From Nocardia sp. NBC_00508 (GTDB taxonomy: Bacteria > Actinomycetota > Actinomycetes > Mycobacteriales > Mycobacteriaceae): 64,000 bases of DNA. Position numbers and translations under genes: made by a program. Shown here in pieces: positions 46,480-56,721 of this stretch. The notes under the pieces were generated by a model that worked only from the letters and a program-made list of their open reading frames with translations, was not told the origin of the DNA and did no database searches. The stretch is taken from contig NZ_CP107852.1 in the NCBI RefSeq assembly GCF_036346875.1, forward strand, positions 2,232,001-2,296,000. The letters run 5' to 3'. Positions within the stretch are counted from its first letter, which is position 1; the number at the start of each line of letters is the position of its first letter.

Positions 46480-47316
46480 TCAGCTGATGGAGCGGACCTG
46501 CCGCTCGTACTCCGCGCGGGTCTTCGCGTCGGTGGGATGCAGGGCGCGGTCACCGTCGAACAGCCTGCGGACCAGCCGCACCGCGCGTTCCGGCGCGGCG
46601 GCCAGCGCGATGTCCACCGGACCGAGGAAATTCGGCACGGCCACTTCGGCTTTACGGGTGACGCAGGTGCGCACGATCGCGGCGGCGACGTCCTCCGGTT
46701 CGACGGTCGGCATGCCGTTGCCGAGCGCCAGCCCCGAGGAGAGGCGGGTGCGCACGGCCGAAGGCAGGACGCAGCTGACGCTGACGCCATGTCCGGCGAA
46801 CTCCAGACGCGTTGCCGCCGAGAGGCCGACGGCCGCGAACTTGCTCGCGTTGTAGACCGCGAGGCCGGGGATCGGCACCTTGCCCGCCAGCGAGGCGACG
46901 TTGACGATGTGGCCGCGACCGCGTTCGATCATGCCCGGCGCGGTGGCCCGCATACCGTGGATGAGGCCCCACACGTTGATGTCCAGCGTGGCCTGGCCGA
47001 CCACATCCGGTTCGTCGAGGAACGCGCCCGCAGGCATGACGCCCGCGTTGTTGACCAGGATGTCGACCCCGCCGACCGCGTCGATCACCGCGTCCCATTG
47101 GCCACGCGAGCGCACGTCCAGTTCATAGGCGACCCCGCCGATCGCGGCGGCGGCCGCTTCCGCGGTGGGTTTGTCCACGTCCGCGAGCACGACCTGCGAT
47201 CCTTTGGCGGCGAATAGTTCCGCGGCGGCTCGGCCGATGCCGCGGCCACCGCCGGTGATCAGGACTCTGGCCTCGCGCAGGTCGACGGCGGGGTAGCCGG
47301 ATCCGAGAATTCTCAT
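46480..47316 (-). CDS. Short-chain dehydrogenase/reductase
   Basis: A 278-residue classical SDR. Cofactor loop VLITGGGRGIGRAAAELF, NNAG in DILVNNAGVMPAG, catalytic Ser in VNVASLAGKVP and YNASK as active site. Asp after the second strand (LADVDKPTA) favours NAD. It overlaps the end of the preceding patatin gene by 4 bases (ATGA), so the two are translated from one message. Confidence 0.93.
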   Translation of the reverse strand: MRILGSGYPAVDLREARVLITGGGRGIGRAAAELFAAKGSQVVLADVDKPTAEAAAAAIGGVAYELDVRSRGQWDAVIDAVGGVDILVNNAGVMPAGAFLDEPDVVGQATLDINVWGLIHGMRATAPGMIERGRGHIVNVASLAGKVPIPGLAVYNASKFAAVGLSAATRLEFAGHGVSVSCVLPSAVRTRLSSGLALGNGMPTVEPEDVAAAIVRTCVTRKAEVAVPNFLGPVDIALAAAPERAVRLVRRLFDGDRALHPTDAKTRAEYERQVRSIS

Positions 47317-48260
47317 TCGAAGGCTCCTTGTTCGAGCGTGCGACGAGTGCTGCGCAGGCTGTGTTCGAAGGTGGCGAGACGGCGACGGCCGTCCATGAAG
47401 TTCGCGCCCATCACCGCGAGGTCGTCGGCGGTGGCGCCCACGAAGAGGACCTTGGTGCCCGCGGCGCGCAACCGCGCAATCTCGGCATCGAGCTTCGCGG
47501 TCATGCGATTGCGCATTTGCCGCTCCAACAGATGACCGACACCGGTCGCGGGCAGTCGTCGCGCCGAGGCCATCGGAGTGAGCACGAGCACTTCATCCAG
47601 CTTTTCGGGGACGAGCAGATCCACCGACGCGGTCGAACCCGCGCCGCCGTCGACGAAGCGGCGACCGGCAATCGAGACCGGCGGAAACCAGCCGGGGATC
47701 GCCCACGACGCGCGCAGTGCTTCTCCGATCGTCGCATCGGGAGCGCCGGGCGAACCGAACGCCACCCGCTGTCCGGTCTCGTAATCCATCGCCACCAGCC
47801 GGGTGGCCGGATGGGCTACCCAGGAACGGCCAGGGTTGAGTCGTTCGGCCAGCCGCTGCAACCAGCTCGGGTCGCCGCCGCCGATGGGCAGCAGTCCGCT
47901 GCCCGCGGCCAGCAGCGCCTGTCCAGGCTCTCGGCGCCGCAGAGGCAGCCGCGGGGAGCCGAGTCGCGGACGCGGCAGCGGAGGAAACCGCCCCGGTTCG
48001 GCTTGCCGGTGCTCGCTCAGGATGGGATCGGTCGACGTGCCGCGCTGCATCGCGACCAGTTCGTCGACCGAGACGCCGCTGCCGAGCATCGTCACCGTCT
48101 CCGCGCCCGCCGAGGTGCCGATCAACACGTCCGCCTCGCGCGGATCCCAGTCGAGCACGTCGCGGGCGGCGGCCAACGCGGCGACGATCCACGCGGCCCC
48201 CACGGTGCCACCGCATCCGATGGCCAGGCCGCGGCGCTGCGACCCATTGTTGTTACTCAT
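47313..48260 (-). CDS. Patatin-like protein coupled to SDR gene
   Basis: A 315-residue patatin-fold protein. It has the Gly-rich loop AIGCGGTVGAAW, nucleophile elbow LIGTSAGAETVTM and dyad Asp in RRFVDGGAGSTASVD. TAGTGT 8 bases before ATG 48260 suggests a leaderless start. Coupling with an SDR points to modification of an acyl lipid or its release and reduction, which is inference. Confidence 0.88.
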   Translation of the reverse strand: MSNNNGSQRRGLAIGCGGTVGAAWIVAALAAARDVLDWDPREADVLIGTSAGAETVTMLGSGVSVDELVAMQRGTSTDPILSEHRQAEPGRFPPLPRPRLGSPRLPLRRREPGQALLAAGSGLLPIGGGDPSWLQRLAERLNPGRSWVAHPATRLVAMDYETGQRVAFGSPGAPDATIGEALRASWAIPGWFPPVSIAGRRFVDGGAGSTASVDLLVPEKLDEVLVLTPMASARRLPATGVGHLLERQMRNRMTAKLDAEIARLRAAGTKVLFVGATADDLAVMGANFMDGRRRLATFEHSLRSTRRTLEQGAFE

Positions 48261-48333
48261 AGTCTCAGACACTAGCCGGACTCGGCCGAAATGCCACCCG
48301 TCTCGGTGATCAGCCGAGCGGCACCGACCGGCC

Positions 48334-48879
48334 TCAGGCCGTGAAGTGCAGCGTCCATTCGCCGCGATAGTGCAGGCGGGTGACGCTGCCGGGCGGAATA
48401 TCGATGCGCCAGAACGATTTCGGCGGGGCATCCAGCGTCACCAGCAGCGCGGCCCGGATGACCGCCGGGTGGGTGACCGCGATGGTGGAGACGGCCCCCG
48501 CCGCGACCTCGGCCATCCAGAATCTGGTCCGTTCGATCACGTCCACCACGGACTCCCCGCCGTGCCCGCGGAACCCGGGATCGGTGAGCCATGCGTACAG
48601 CTCGTCCTGGGGCACCGACATGAGTTCCCCGCCCCGCCAGGCGCCCGCGTCCAGGTCGCGCAGCCTGCCGTCCTCCGCACCGGGCAGGCCGAGCAGTGCG
48701 GCGGTCTCCACGGTCCGGCGCTCCGGTCCGGTGAGCACACGCGGAGCGGTCAACGGTCCGCATCCCGACACCGCTCGGCGGCCTGCCTCGGTGAGCGATT
48801 CGTCGACCGGAAAACGTGCCTTGCGCATCGCCTCGGTCATGCCATGGCTGACCAGATCGAGTCTGAGCACCTTTTGCAC
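48334..48879 (-). CDS. Histidine phosphatase-family protein
   Basis: A 181-residue member of the phosphoglycerate-mutase-like superfamily. The catalytic motif, usually R-H-G, reads LVSHGMTEAMRKARFPVDE, i.e. Ser in place of Arg; the later Arg (VLTGPERRTVETAALL) and His (IAVTHPAVIRAAL) are kept. This S-H variant is seen in an actinobacterial branch. TACGCT 7 bases before GTG 48879 suggests a leaderless start. Divergent from lhr. Substrate unknown. Confidence 0.83.
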   Translation of the reverse strand: MQKVLRLDLVSHGMTEAMRKARFPVDESLTEAGRRAVSGCGPLTAPRVLTGPERRTVETAALLGLPGAEDGRLRDLDAGAWRGGELMSVPQDELYAWLTDPGFRGHGGESVVDVIERTRFWMAEVAAGAVSTIAVTHPAVIRAALLVTLDAPPKSFWRIDIPPGSVTRLHYRGEWTLHFTA

Positions 48880-49019
48880 CTGTCGAAGCGTACGGCGCGA
48901 TCGCCACGGCCGTAGTTCGATTGCTCCCGCTTCGCTCACGCTCGGCTCCGTCGTGCGCGGGGTGCGCTGTGTCCCATGGCACGGGTGGGCTTGTCGGTGC
49001 GCCGGTGCACACTGATGCC

Positions 49020-52000
49020 ATGGCCCAGTTCTCCCGCGCGACCCAGGAGTGGTTCGACGGCGCGTTTCCCGCGCCCACATCCGCTCAGCTCGGGGCGTGG
49101 CAGGCGATCGCGGCGGGCGAGCACACCCTCGTCATCGCGCCGACCGGGTCGGGGAAGACGCTGTCCGCGTTCCTCTGGGCAATCGACCAGCTGGCTACCC
49201 CGGAGCAGACCGCCGAGCGTGGCGGCACCGCGGTGCTGTACGTGTCGCCGCTGAAGGCACTCGCGGTGGATGTGGAGCGCAATCTACGGGCGCCGCTGGT
49301 CGGCATCACGCAGACCGCCAAGCGGCTCGGCGTCGAGCCGCCGGAGATCACCGTCGGGGTCCGTTCCGGTGACACCAGCGCCGCCGACCGGCGGTCCATG
49401 CTGCGCACCCCGCCGGACATCTTGATCACCACGCCGGAATCGCTGTTTCTCATGCTCACTTCCGCCGCGCGGGACACACTGCGGGAGGTGGGCACGGTGA
49501 TCGTGGACGAGGTGCACGCGATCGCCGGTTCCAAACGCGGCGCGCACCTGGCCCTGTCGCTCGCCCGGCTCGACCTGCTGACCGAGCGGCCCGCGCAGCG
49601 CATCGGCCTGTCCGCCACCGTGCGGCCGCCGGAGGAAGTCGGGCGGTTCCTGGTCGGCACTGCACCGATCACCCTGGTCGCGCCGCCCGCGCCGAAGACG
49701 TTCGACCTGTCGGTGCGCGTGCCCGTCGCGGACATGACCGAGCCGGGCGACTCCGACCAGCCGGGATCGATCTGGCCGCACGTGGACGAGGCGATCGTCG
49801 ATCTCGTCCTGGAGCACCGATCCTCGATCGTGTTCGCCAACTCCCGCAGGCTGGCCGAACGTCTCACCGCGAGGCTGAACGAGGCCTATGCGGAACGGCT
49901 CGGCGAACCGGTGGAAACCGAACACAAACCGCCCGCCCAGCTCGGGGCGTCCACCGAGGTGATCCACGGTGCCGGGCCGCTGCTGGCGCGGGCGCACCAC
50001 GGTTCGGTCAGCAAGGAGCAGCGGGCGCTGATCGAAGACGATCTCAAGAGCGGGCGGTTGCGCTGCGTCGTCGCGACCAGCAGCCTGGAACTCGGCATCG
50101 ACATGGGCGCGGTGGACCTGGTCGTGCAGGTGGAGGCGCCCCCTTCGGTGGCGAGTGGGTTGCAGCGGATCGGGCGCGCCGGACACCAGGTCGGCGAGAT
50201 CTCCCGCGGGGTGATCTTCCCGAAGCACCGCACCGACGTCCTCCACTGCGCGGTGGCGTCGCAGCGGATGACCGCGGGGCAGATCGAGGCGATCCAGATC
50301 CCGGCGCACCCGCTGGACATCCTCGCGCAGCAGACCGTGGCCGCATGCGCCCTCGATCCGATCGACGTGGACGCGTGGTTCGAGGTCGTACGCAGTACGG
50401 GGAGTTACGCGTCGCTACCGCGCTCGGCCTACGAATCGGTGCTGGATCTGCTCTCCGGGCGCTATCCCTCCGACGAGTTCGCCGAGCTGCGGCCCCGGCT
50501 GGTCTGGGACCGCGACGCCGGGACGCTCACCGGGCGGCCCGGCGCGCAACGCCTGGCCGTGACCTCCGGCGGCGCGATCCCCGACCGCGGCTTGTTCGCG
50601 GTGTACATGGTGGGCGAGAAGGCGTCGCGCGTCGGTGAACTCGATGAGGAGATGGTCTACGAGTCACGGGTCGGCGACGTGTTCGCGCTCGGGGCGACGA
50701 GCTGGCGGATCGAGGAGATCACCTTCGACCGGGTGCTGGTCACGCCCGCGTTCGGGCAGCCGGGCCGGTTGCCGTTCTGGCACGGCGATGGGCTCGGGCG
50801 GCCCGCGGAACTCGGTGCGGCGCTCGGTGAATTCGTGCGCACGGTCGGACAGCGGCGCGTGTCCGAGCTGGACGGTGCCACCGGAACCCGTAAGGCAGTG
50901 CGGCGCAAGAGCAGTGCGTCGAGGACCGGCAGCGCCGAAACCGGCACCGGTCCGGCGCACGACGGCGTCGCATCGGTGCTGCGATCGGCCGGTCTCGACG
51001 ACAACGCGACCGCGAACCTGCTCACGCTGCTGGACGACCAGCGCACCGCGACCGGTCATCTGCCCACCGACCGCACGCTGGTGGTGGAGCGTTTCCGCGA
51101 CGAGCTCGGCGACTGGCGGCTGGTCCTGCACTCGCCCTACGGCCTGCCGGTGCACGCTGCGTGGGCGCTGGCCATCGGGGCGCGGTTGCGCGAGCGGTTC
51201 GGTGTGGACGCCGCGACGAACGCCTCCGATGACGGCATCGTCGTGCGGCTACCCGACACCACCGACGATCCGCCCGGCGCCGAACTGTTCGTCTTCGAGT
51301 CCGACGAGATCGACGACATCGTCACCGAGCAGGTGGGCGGCTCCGCCCTGTTCGCCTCCCGGTTCCGCGAATGCGCGGCACGCGCCCTGCTGCTGCCCCG
51401 CCGCGACCCCGGCAAACGCGCCCCGCTGTGGCAGCAGCGGCAGCGATCGGCCCAGCTGCTCGATGTGGCACGCAAGTTTCCCGAGTTCCCGATCTTGTTG
51501 GAGACGGTCCGCGAATGCCTGCGTGACGTCTACGATCTGCCGTCGCTGCGCGAGTTGCTCGGCCGGATAGCGCGCCGCCAGGTTCGACTGGTCGAAGTGG
51601 AGACCGCGACGCCGTCACCGTTCGCGAACGCCCTGCTGTTCAACTACATCGGCCAGTTCTTGTACGACGGCGACAGCCCGCTGGCCGAGCGCCGTGCCGC
51701 CGCGCTCTCGCTCGACTCGAGTCTGCTCGCCGAGCTGCTCGGCCGGGTCGAGCTGCGCGAACTGCTCGACGCCGCGGTCATCGAACTGACCGAGCGCGAA
51801 CTGCAGCGGCTCACCCCGGAGCGGCGCGCGAGAGACGCCGAGGGCTTGGCGGATCTGCTGCGGCTGCTCGGGCCGCTCACCGCCGTCGAAGCCGCCGACC
51901 GCTGCGAAGCGGACCCCACGGAATGGTTCGCGAGCCTGGTGGCCGCGCGGCGGGCCTTGGAGGTGTCGTTCGCGGGCCGAAGCTGGTGGGCTGCGGTGGA

Positions 52001-53954
52001 GGACGCGGCCCGCCTGCGCGACGCGCTCGGCGTTCCACTGCCGATCGGAACGCCCGCGGCGTTCATCGAACCGGTGGCCGATCCGCTCGGCGATCTGGTC
52101 GGCCGCTACGCCCGCACGCACGGGCCTTTCGGCACCGAGGCGGTCGCGGCACGGTTCGGGCTCGGCACCGCCGTCGCCGCTTCCGCGCTACACCGGCTCG
52201 TCGCCGAAAAACGCGTGGTGGAGGGCGAATTCACGCCGGGAGCAGGCGGGTCGGAATGGTGTGACGGGCAAGTGCTGCGCCGGTTGCGCCGCCGTTCGCT
52301 CGCCGCCGCACGGCACGAAGTCGAGCCGGTGCCAACAGCGGCGTTGGGCCGCTTCCTGCCGTCCTGGCAGCACATCGGCACCGGCGAACTGCGCGGCGTG
52401 GACGGCGTCGCCGCCGTCGTGGAACAGCTAGCGGGCGTGCCCATTCCGGCGTCGGCGTGGGAATCGCTCATCCTGCCCGCGCGGGTGCCCGACTACACCC
52501 CCGCCATGCTCGACGAACTGATGGCGACCGGCGAGGTGACCTGGTCCGGACATGGGGCCATCACCGCCAAGGACGGCTGGATCGCCCTGCACCTGACCGA
52601 GCAAGCTCCGTTCACCCTCGCACCCCCGGATGAGATCGAGCTGTCGGAGGTTCAGCTGCGGCTGCTCACGGCATTGGGGGCGACCTTCGTGCCGTGGACA
52701 CCTCTCGGGACCAGCGGCGCCGCGGCGAGCAGGCAGCCGGTGGCACTGGACGAGCCCGATCCATCGGCGGCCGACAGCAGTGACGCGCGGGCGGATTCGA
52801 CCGGGGATGGATCCGCCGGACGGGAATCACGTGTAGGGCGCGATGCGCCTGCCGATGCCCTCGCCGCCCGGGAGCCGGTGCCGCTGGATGAGCCGAATCC
52901 TTCGTCGATCAACGGCAATGGCACGCATAGGACTTCGACCGGCGGCCGATCCGACGGACGGGAAGCAGGCGTGGGCGGTGATGAACGCCTCGGCGGAAGC
53001 CGACGACTGGTGCCCGTGCCGCAGGGCGGCGGCGCGTTCTTCTTCCGGCAGCTGTCGGATGCCACCGGTCTCCTCGACGACGCCGCAGTGGCCGCGGCGC
53101 TGTGGGAATTGGTCTGGGCAGGCTTGGTTTCCGGTGACACATTCGCCCCGGTCCGAGCGCTGCTGTCGGGAACGACGCGGACCACCACCGCCCACCGCAC
53201 TCCCCGGCGTGCTCCGCGCGGCCGCGCCTACCTACCCAGGCCGAGCATGCCGACTCGTTCCGGCCCGCCATCGGTTGCCGGCCGGTGGTCGCTGCTGCCG
53301 GAGCGCGTCTCGGACAACACCGTTCGCGCGCACGCGACCGCGGATCTGCTTCTGGAGCGGTACGGGGTGCTGACCAGAGGATCGGTGCAGAATGAGGGAG
53401 TGCCGGGTGGATTCGCGCTGATGTACCGGGTGCTGACGGAATTCGAAGACCGCGGACGTTGCCGCCGAGGATATTTCGTCGACTCGCTCGGCGGCGCTCA
53501 GTTCTCCACCACCGACGTGGTGGACCGACTGCGCTCCTTCGACACCGAGCGCGCCCGCCCCGAGTCCAGGCAACCGACCGGCACGGTGCTGGCGCTGGCC
53601 GCCTGTGATCCCGCCAACCCATACGGCGCCGCGCTGGCCTGGCCGAAGAGCGATGTCGAGGGCGGGCATCGTCCCGGACGCAAGGCCGGGGCGCTGGTGG
53701 TGCTCATGGACGGGGAACTGGTCCTCTACCTGGAACGGGGCGGCAAGACCCTGCTGACCTTCACCGAGGACACCGACGCCCGCCGCAGCGCCGCGCAGGC
53801 CCTCGCCGACCTGGTGCGGCACCGCCGAGTGGACTCGCTGGTCATCGACCGCGTCAACGGAGACACCGTGCACGGCAACACCTTCGCCGGGTTCCTCACC
53901 GAGGCGGGCTTTTCCAGCACCCCGCGCGGCTTGCGCCTGCGGAGCCACCCGTGA
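49020..53954 (+). CDS. lhr: Large helicase-related protein Lhr
   Basis: A 1644-residue superfamily 2 DNA helicase involved in DNA repair. The motor domain has Walker A APTGSGKTLSAF (Lys46), DEVH at 163-166, SATVRPPEEVG and QRIGRAGHQVG. The long Lhr-specific C-terminal part with winged helices follows (FGLGTAVAASALHRLVAEKR, TLLTFTEDTDARRSAAQAL). Residues about 1238-1330 are a low-complexity insert made of two related 46-residue units. ATG 49020 is the first codon of the conserved part. nei follows, as in mycobacteria. Confidence 0.95.
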   Translation: MAQFSRATQEWFDGAFPAPTSAQLGAWQAIAAGEHTLVIAPTGSGKTLSAFLWAIDQLATPEQTAERGGTAVLYVSPLKALAVDVERNLRAPLVGITQTAKRLGVEPPEITVGVRSGDTSAADRRSMLRTPPDILITTPESLFLMLTSAARDTLREVGTVIVDEVHAIAGSKRGAHLALSLARLDLLTERPAQRIGLSATVRPPEEVGRFLVGTAPITLVAPPAPKTFDLSVRVPVADMTEPGDSDQPGSIWPHVDEAIVDLVLEHRSSIVFANSRRLAERLTARLNEAYAERLGEPVETEHKPPAQLGASTEVIHGAGPLLARAHHGSVSKEQRALIEDDLKSGRLRCVVATSSLELGIDMGAVDLVVQVEAPPSVASGLQRIGRAGHQVGEISRGVIFPKHRTDVLHCAVASQRMTAGQIEAIQIPAHPLDILAQQTVAACALDPIDVDAWFEVVRSTGSYASLPRSAYESVLDLLSGRYPSDEFAELRPRLVWDRDAGTLTGRPGAQRLAVTSGGAIPDRGLFAVYMVGEKASRVGELDEEMVYESRVGDVFALGATSWRIEEITFDRVLVTPAFGQPGRLPFWHGDGLGRPAELGAALGEFVRTVGQRRVSELDGATGTRKAVRRKSSASRTGSAETGTGPAHDGVASVLRSAGLDDNATANLLTLLDDQRTATGHLPTDRTLVVERFRDELGDWRLVLHSPYGLPVHAAWALAIGARLRERFGVDAATNASDDGIVVRLPDTTDDPPGAELFVFESDEIDDIVTEQVGGSALFASRFRECAARALLLPRRDPGKRAPLWQQRQRSAQLLDVARKFPEFPILLETVRECLRDVYDLPSLRELLGRIARRQVRLVEVETATPSPFANALLFNYIGQFLYDGDSPLAERRAAALSLDSSLLAELLGRVELRELLDAAVIELTERELQRLTPERRARDAEGLADLLRLLGPLTAVEAADRCEADPTEWFASLVAARRALEVSFAGRSWWAAVEDAARLRDALGVPLPIGTPAAFIEPVADPLGDLVGRYARTHGPFGTEAVAARFGLGTAVAASALHRLVAEKRVVEGEFTPGAGGSEWCDGQVLRRLRRRSLAAARHEVEPVPTAALGRFLPSWQHIGTGELRGVDGVAAVVEQLAGVPIPASAWESLILPARVPDYTPAMLDELMATGEVTWSGHGAITAKDGWIALHLTEQAPFTLAPPDEIELSEVQLRLLTALGATFVPWTPLGTSGAAASRQPVALDEPDPSAADSSDARADSTGDGSAGRESRVGRDAPADALAAREPVPLDEPNPSSINGNGTHRTSTGGRSDGREAGVGGDERLGGSRRLVPVPQGGGAFFFRQLSDATGLLDDAAVAAALWELVWAGLVSGDTFAPVRALLSGTTRTTTAHRTPRRAPRGRAYLPRPSMPTRSGPPSVAGRWSLLPERVSDNTVRAHATADLLLERYGVLTRGSVQNEGVPGGFALMYRVLTEFEDRGRCRRGYFVDSLGGAQFSTTDVVDRLRSFDTERARPESRQPTGTVLALAACDPANPYGAALAWPKSDVEGGHRPGRKAGALVVLMDGELVLYLERGGKTLLTFTEDTDARRSAAQALADLVRHRRVDSLVIDRVNGDTVHGNTFAGFLTEAGFSSTPRGLRLRSHP

Positions 53955-54017
53955 GCCCGCGCAGCATCGCCGACCCGACCACGGGCGAGAACGGTTGCAC
54001 GGCATCGAGGCCGATGT

Positions 54018-54800
54018 ATGCCCGAGGGTGACACCGTATTCCTTACCGCCAACCGGCTCCGTGCCGCGTTGGCCGGAAAGGAGCTGACGCGCAGCGATTT
54101 TCGCGTGCCCAGGTATGCGACGGTCGATCTGCGCGGACAGGCGGTCGAGAGCGTCGGCAGCTACGGCAAGCACCTGTTCATCCGGACGCCGACCGTGAGT
54201 GTCCACACGCACCTGAAGATGGAGGGCAGCTGGCGCGTGTTCCACTGCGGACAGCGCTGGACCAAACCACGGGTAGCCGCACGGGTCGTGCTGAGCACCG
54301 AGGACGTGGAAGCCGTCGGGTTCTCGCTGGGTACCGTCGAGGTGGTGCGGGTGGGCGACGAGGACCGGATCGTCGGCCATCTCGGGCCGGATCTGCTCGG
54401 CCCGAATTGGGATGCGGCGGAAGCGGTCCGGCGTCTGGAGCGATATCCCGGCCAGCCGATCGGCGTCGCCCTGCTCGACCAGCGCAACCTCGCGGGCATC
54501 GGCAATATCTACCGCAGCGAGGTCTGTTTCCTGCGCCGCGTGCACCCTGATACCCGGGTCGGCGACGTTCCGGATCTACTCGCCCTGGTCAACGAGGCGC
54601 ACCGGGTACTGGCCGAAGCAGTCGACAAACCCCCGCGGCGCCCACTGGCCTACGGCCGCACCCACCGCCCGTGCCAACGCTGCGGCACCCCGCTGCAAGC
54701 CGATCTGCTCGGCGACACCGCACCTGATCACGACCGCGTGGTGCAGCGGGAACGCGGCATCTATTTCTGCCCCCACTGCCAGCCCGTTCCGGCCACGTAG
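54018..54800 (+). CDS. nei: Endonuclease VIII-like DNA glycosylase (Nei2)
   Basis: A 260-residue Fpg/Nei-family enzyme that removes oxidised bases and nicks the AP site. It starts MPEGDTVFLTANRL (Pro2 Schiff-base residue, Glu3), has the H2TH region LLDQRNLAGIGNIYRSEVCF and a C-terminal zinc finger CQRCGTPL ... GIYFCPHCQ with all four Cys. It follows lhr on the same strand by 63 bases; a shared repair function is suggested. Confidence 0.95.
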   Translation: MPEGDTVFLTANRLRAALAGKELTRSDFRVPRYATVDLRGQAVESVGSYGKHLFIRTPTVSVHTHLKMEGSWRVFHCGQRWTKPRVAARVVLSTEDVEAVGFSLGTVEVVRVGDEDRIVGHLGPDLLGPNWDAAEAVRRLERYPGQPIGVALLDQRNLAGIGNIYRSEVCFLRRVHPDTRVGDVPDLLALVNEAHRVLAEAVDKPPRRPLAYGRTHRPCQRCGTPLQADLLGDTAPDHDRVVQRERGIYFCPHCQPVPAT

Positions 54801-54878
54801 CCGGGTTCGCCACCCCGTAGCTACGACTGCTCTCGGACCGTTCGGCCCCGGAAAGACCCACATTCGAGCGAATGCGCA

Positions 54879-56612
54879 TCAGCCCTCGGACGGCACCGGT
54901 TCCAGGATCTCCGGGCGGGGTTCGGGGGCTGCGATCCGCAGGGCGTCGGCGGAGGCGTCGTCGGGCTGGGTCTGTGAGCGGACTTCCGCGTCGACTCGCG
55001 CCTGATAGGTCCGGACCTCCCGGTCGATCTCCTCCTCGTCCCAGCCCAGGATCGGGGCGACCAGCCCGGCCACCTGCTCGGCACAGTTGGCGCCGCGGTG
55101 CGAGTACTCGATCGAGATCCGGGTCCGCCGGGCCAGGATGTCGTCCAAGTGCAGCGCGCCCTCGGCCGCCACCGCGTAGACCGCCTCCACCTGCAAATAG
55201 GATGGCGCATCCGTAATCGGTTGCAGCAGTTCTGGTTTGTCCTCCGCGAAGGCCATGACCTCGTTGATCAGCGAGCCGTACCGGTCCAGCAGGTGCTTGA
55301 TCCGGTAGGGGTGCACGCCGTAGACCTCGGCCAGCTGCACCGCCTGGTTGACCAGCGCGAAGTAGCCGTCCGCGCCGAGCAGCGGCACCTTCGCGGTGAC
55401 CGACGGGGAGACCCGGGCCGGGATGTCCTGCGCCGCTTCGTCCACCGCGTCGTAGGCCATCACGCGGTAGGTGGTGTACTTCCCGCCGGCGATGCCGATC
55501 AAGCCGGGCGCGACCCGGGCCACGGCGTGCTCGCGCGACAGTTTGGAGGTCTCGTCGCTCTCGCCGGCCAGCAGCGGGCGCAGTCCCGCGTACACGCCGT
55601 CGATGTCGTCGGGTGTGAGCGGCGTGACCAGCACCTGGTTCACTCGTTCGAGCAGGTAGTCGATATCGGCCTTGGTGGCAGCCGGATGCGCCAGGTCCAG
55701 GTTCCAGTCGGTGTCGGTGGTGCCGATGATCCAGTGCGTGCCCCACGGGATGACGAACAGCACCGAGGTCGCGGTGCGCAGGATGACCGCGGTGTCGCTG
55801 ACGATCCGATCGCGCGGCACCACGATGTGCACGCCTTTGGACGCCCGCACGTAGAACCGGCCCCGCTGATGGGAGAGAGCCTGGACTTCGTCGGTCCACA
55901 CGCCGGTCGCGTTGATCACGACATGTCCGCGAACCTCTCCGCTGCGCCCGTCCTCGGTGTCGCGCACCGTCACGCCGACCACCTGGTCGGCCTCGCGTAG
56001 GAATCCCACCACCTGGGTGGACGTGCGGATCACGGCGCCGTAGTGCGCGGCCGTGCGCGCCACCATCATGGTGTGGCGCGCGTCGTCGACGACCGTGTCG
56101 TGGTAGCTGACGCCACCGATCAGCGAGTCGCGCCGCAATCCCGGCGCCAGCCGCAGCGCGCCTGCTCGCGTCAGATGCCGTTGGCCGGGAAGGGATTTCG
56201 CACCGCCCATGGTGTCGTAGAGGACCAGCCCGGCGGCCACGTACGGACGCTCCCAGGCGCGACGGGTCAGCGGATACAGGAAGCGCAGCGGCTTGACCAG
56301 GTGCGGCGCCAGGGTGGACAGCGAAAGCTCGCGTTCCCGCAGCGCCTCGCGCACCAATCCGAACTCCAGCTGTTCCAGATACCGCAGGCCGCCGTGGAAC
56401 ATCTTCGACGACCGACTGGAGGTACCCGACGCGAGATCGCGGGCTTCGACCAGCGCGACCTGCAAACCCCTGGTCGCCGCGTCCAAGGCGATGCCTGCCC
56501 CCACTATTCCACCGCCGACGACGACCACGTCGAAATGATCCTTGCCGAAGCGCTCCCAAGCCGTCGTGCGCTGCTCCGGGCCGAGGAACTGCGAATCCGG
56601 TTTCCTGGTCAT
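54879..56612 (-). CDS. glpD: Aerobic glycerol-3-phosphate dehydrogenase GlpD
   Basis: A 577-residue membrane-associated FAD enzyme that oxidises glycerol-3-phosphate to DHAP. The Rossmann start DVVVVGGGIVGAGIALDAAT, the FAD segment SSRSSKMFHGGLRYLEQ, GTTDTDWNLDLAHP and GIAGGKYTTYRVMA are as expected, with the C-terminal cap domain (EEIDREVRTYQARVDAE). GGAGGAG precedes ATG. Counterpart of glpD2 in mycobacteria by position. It is divergent from glpK, together forming a glycerol-use locus. Confidence 0.95.
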   Translation of the reverse strand: MTRKPDSQFLGPEQRTTAWERFGKDHFDVVVVGGGIVGAGIALDAATRGLQVALVEARDLASGTSSRSSKMFHGGLRYLEQLEFGLVREALRERELSLSTLAPHLVKPLRFLYPLTRRAWERPYVAAGLVLYDTMGGAKSLPGQRHLTRAGALRLAPGLRRDSLIGGVSYHDTVVDDARHTMMVARTAAHYGAVIRTSTQVVGFLREADQVVGVTVRDTEDGRSGEVRGHVVINATGVWTDEVQALSHQRGRFYVRASKGVHIVVPRDRIVSDTAVILRTATSVLFVIPWGTHWIIGTTDTDWNLDLAHPAATKADIDYLLERVNQVLVTPLTPDDIDGVYAGLRPLLAGESDETSKLSREHAVARVAPGLIGIAGGKYTTYRVMAYDAVDEAAQDIPARVSPSVTAKVPLLGADGYFALVNQAVQLAEVYGVHPYRIKHLLDRYGSLINEVMAFAEDKPELLQPITDAPSYLQVEAVYAVAAEGALHLDDILARRTRISIEYSHRGANCAEQVAGLVAPILGWDEEEIDREVRTYQARVDAEVRSQTQPDDASADALRIAAPEPRPEILEPVPSEG

Positions 56613-56721
56613 GCTCGACTCCTCCCGCCGACGCGGATGCGCTGTGTTGTTTTGCCGCGACTGCGTCGCGAACGCGGCGGCCGCTCGGACGCGAGCCGGG
56701 CCGCGAACAGGGCATGCCCGG

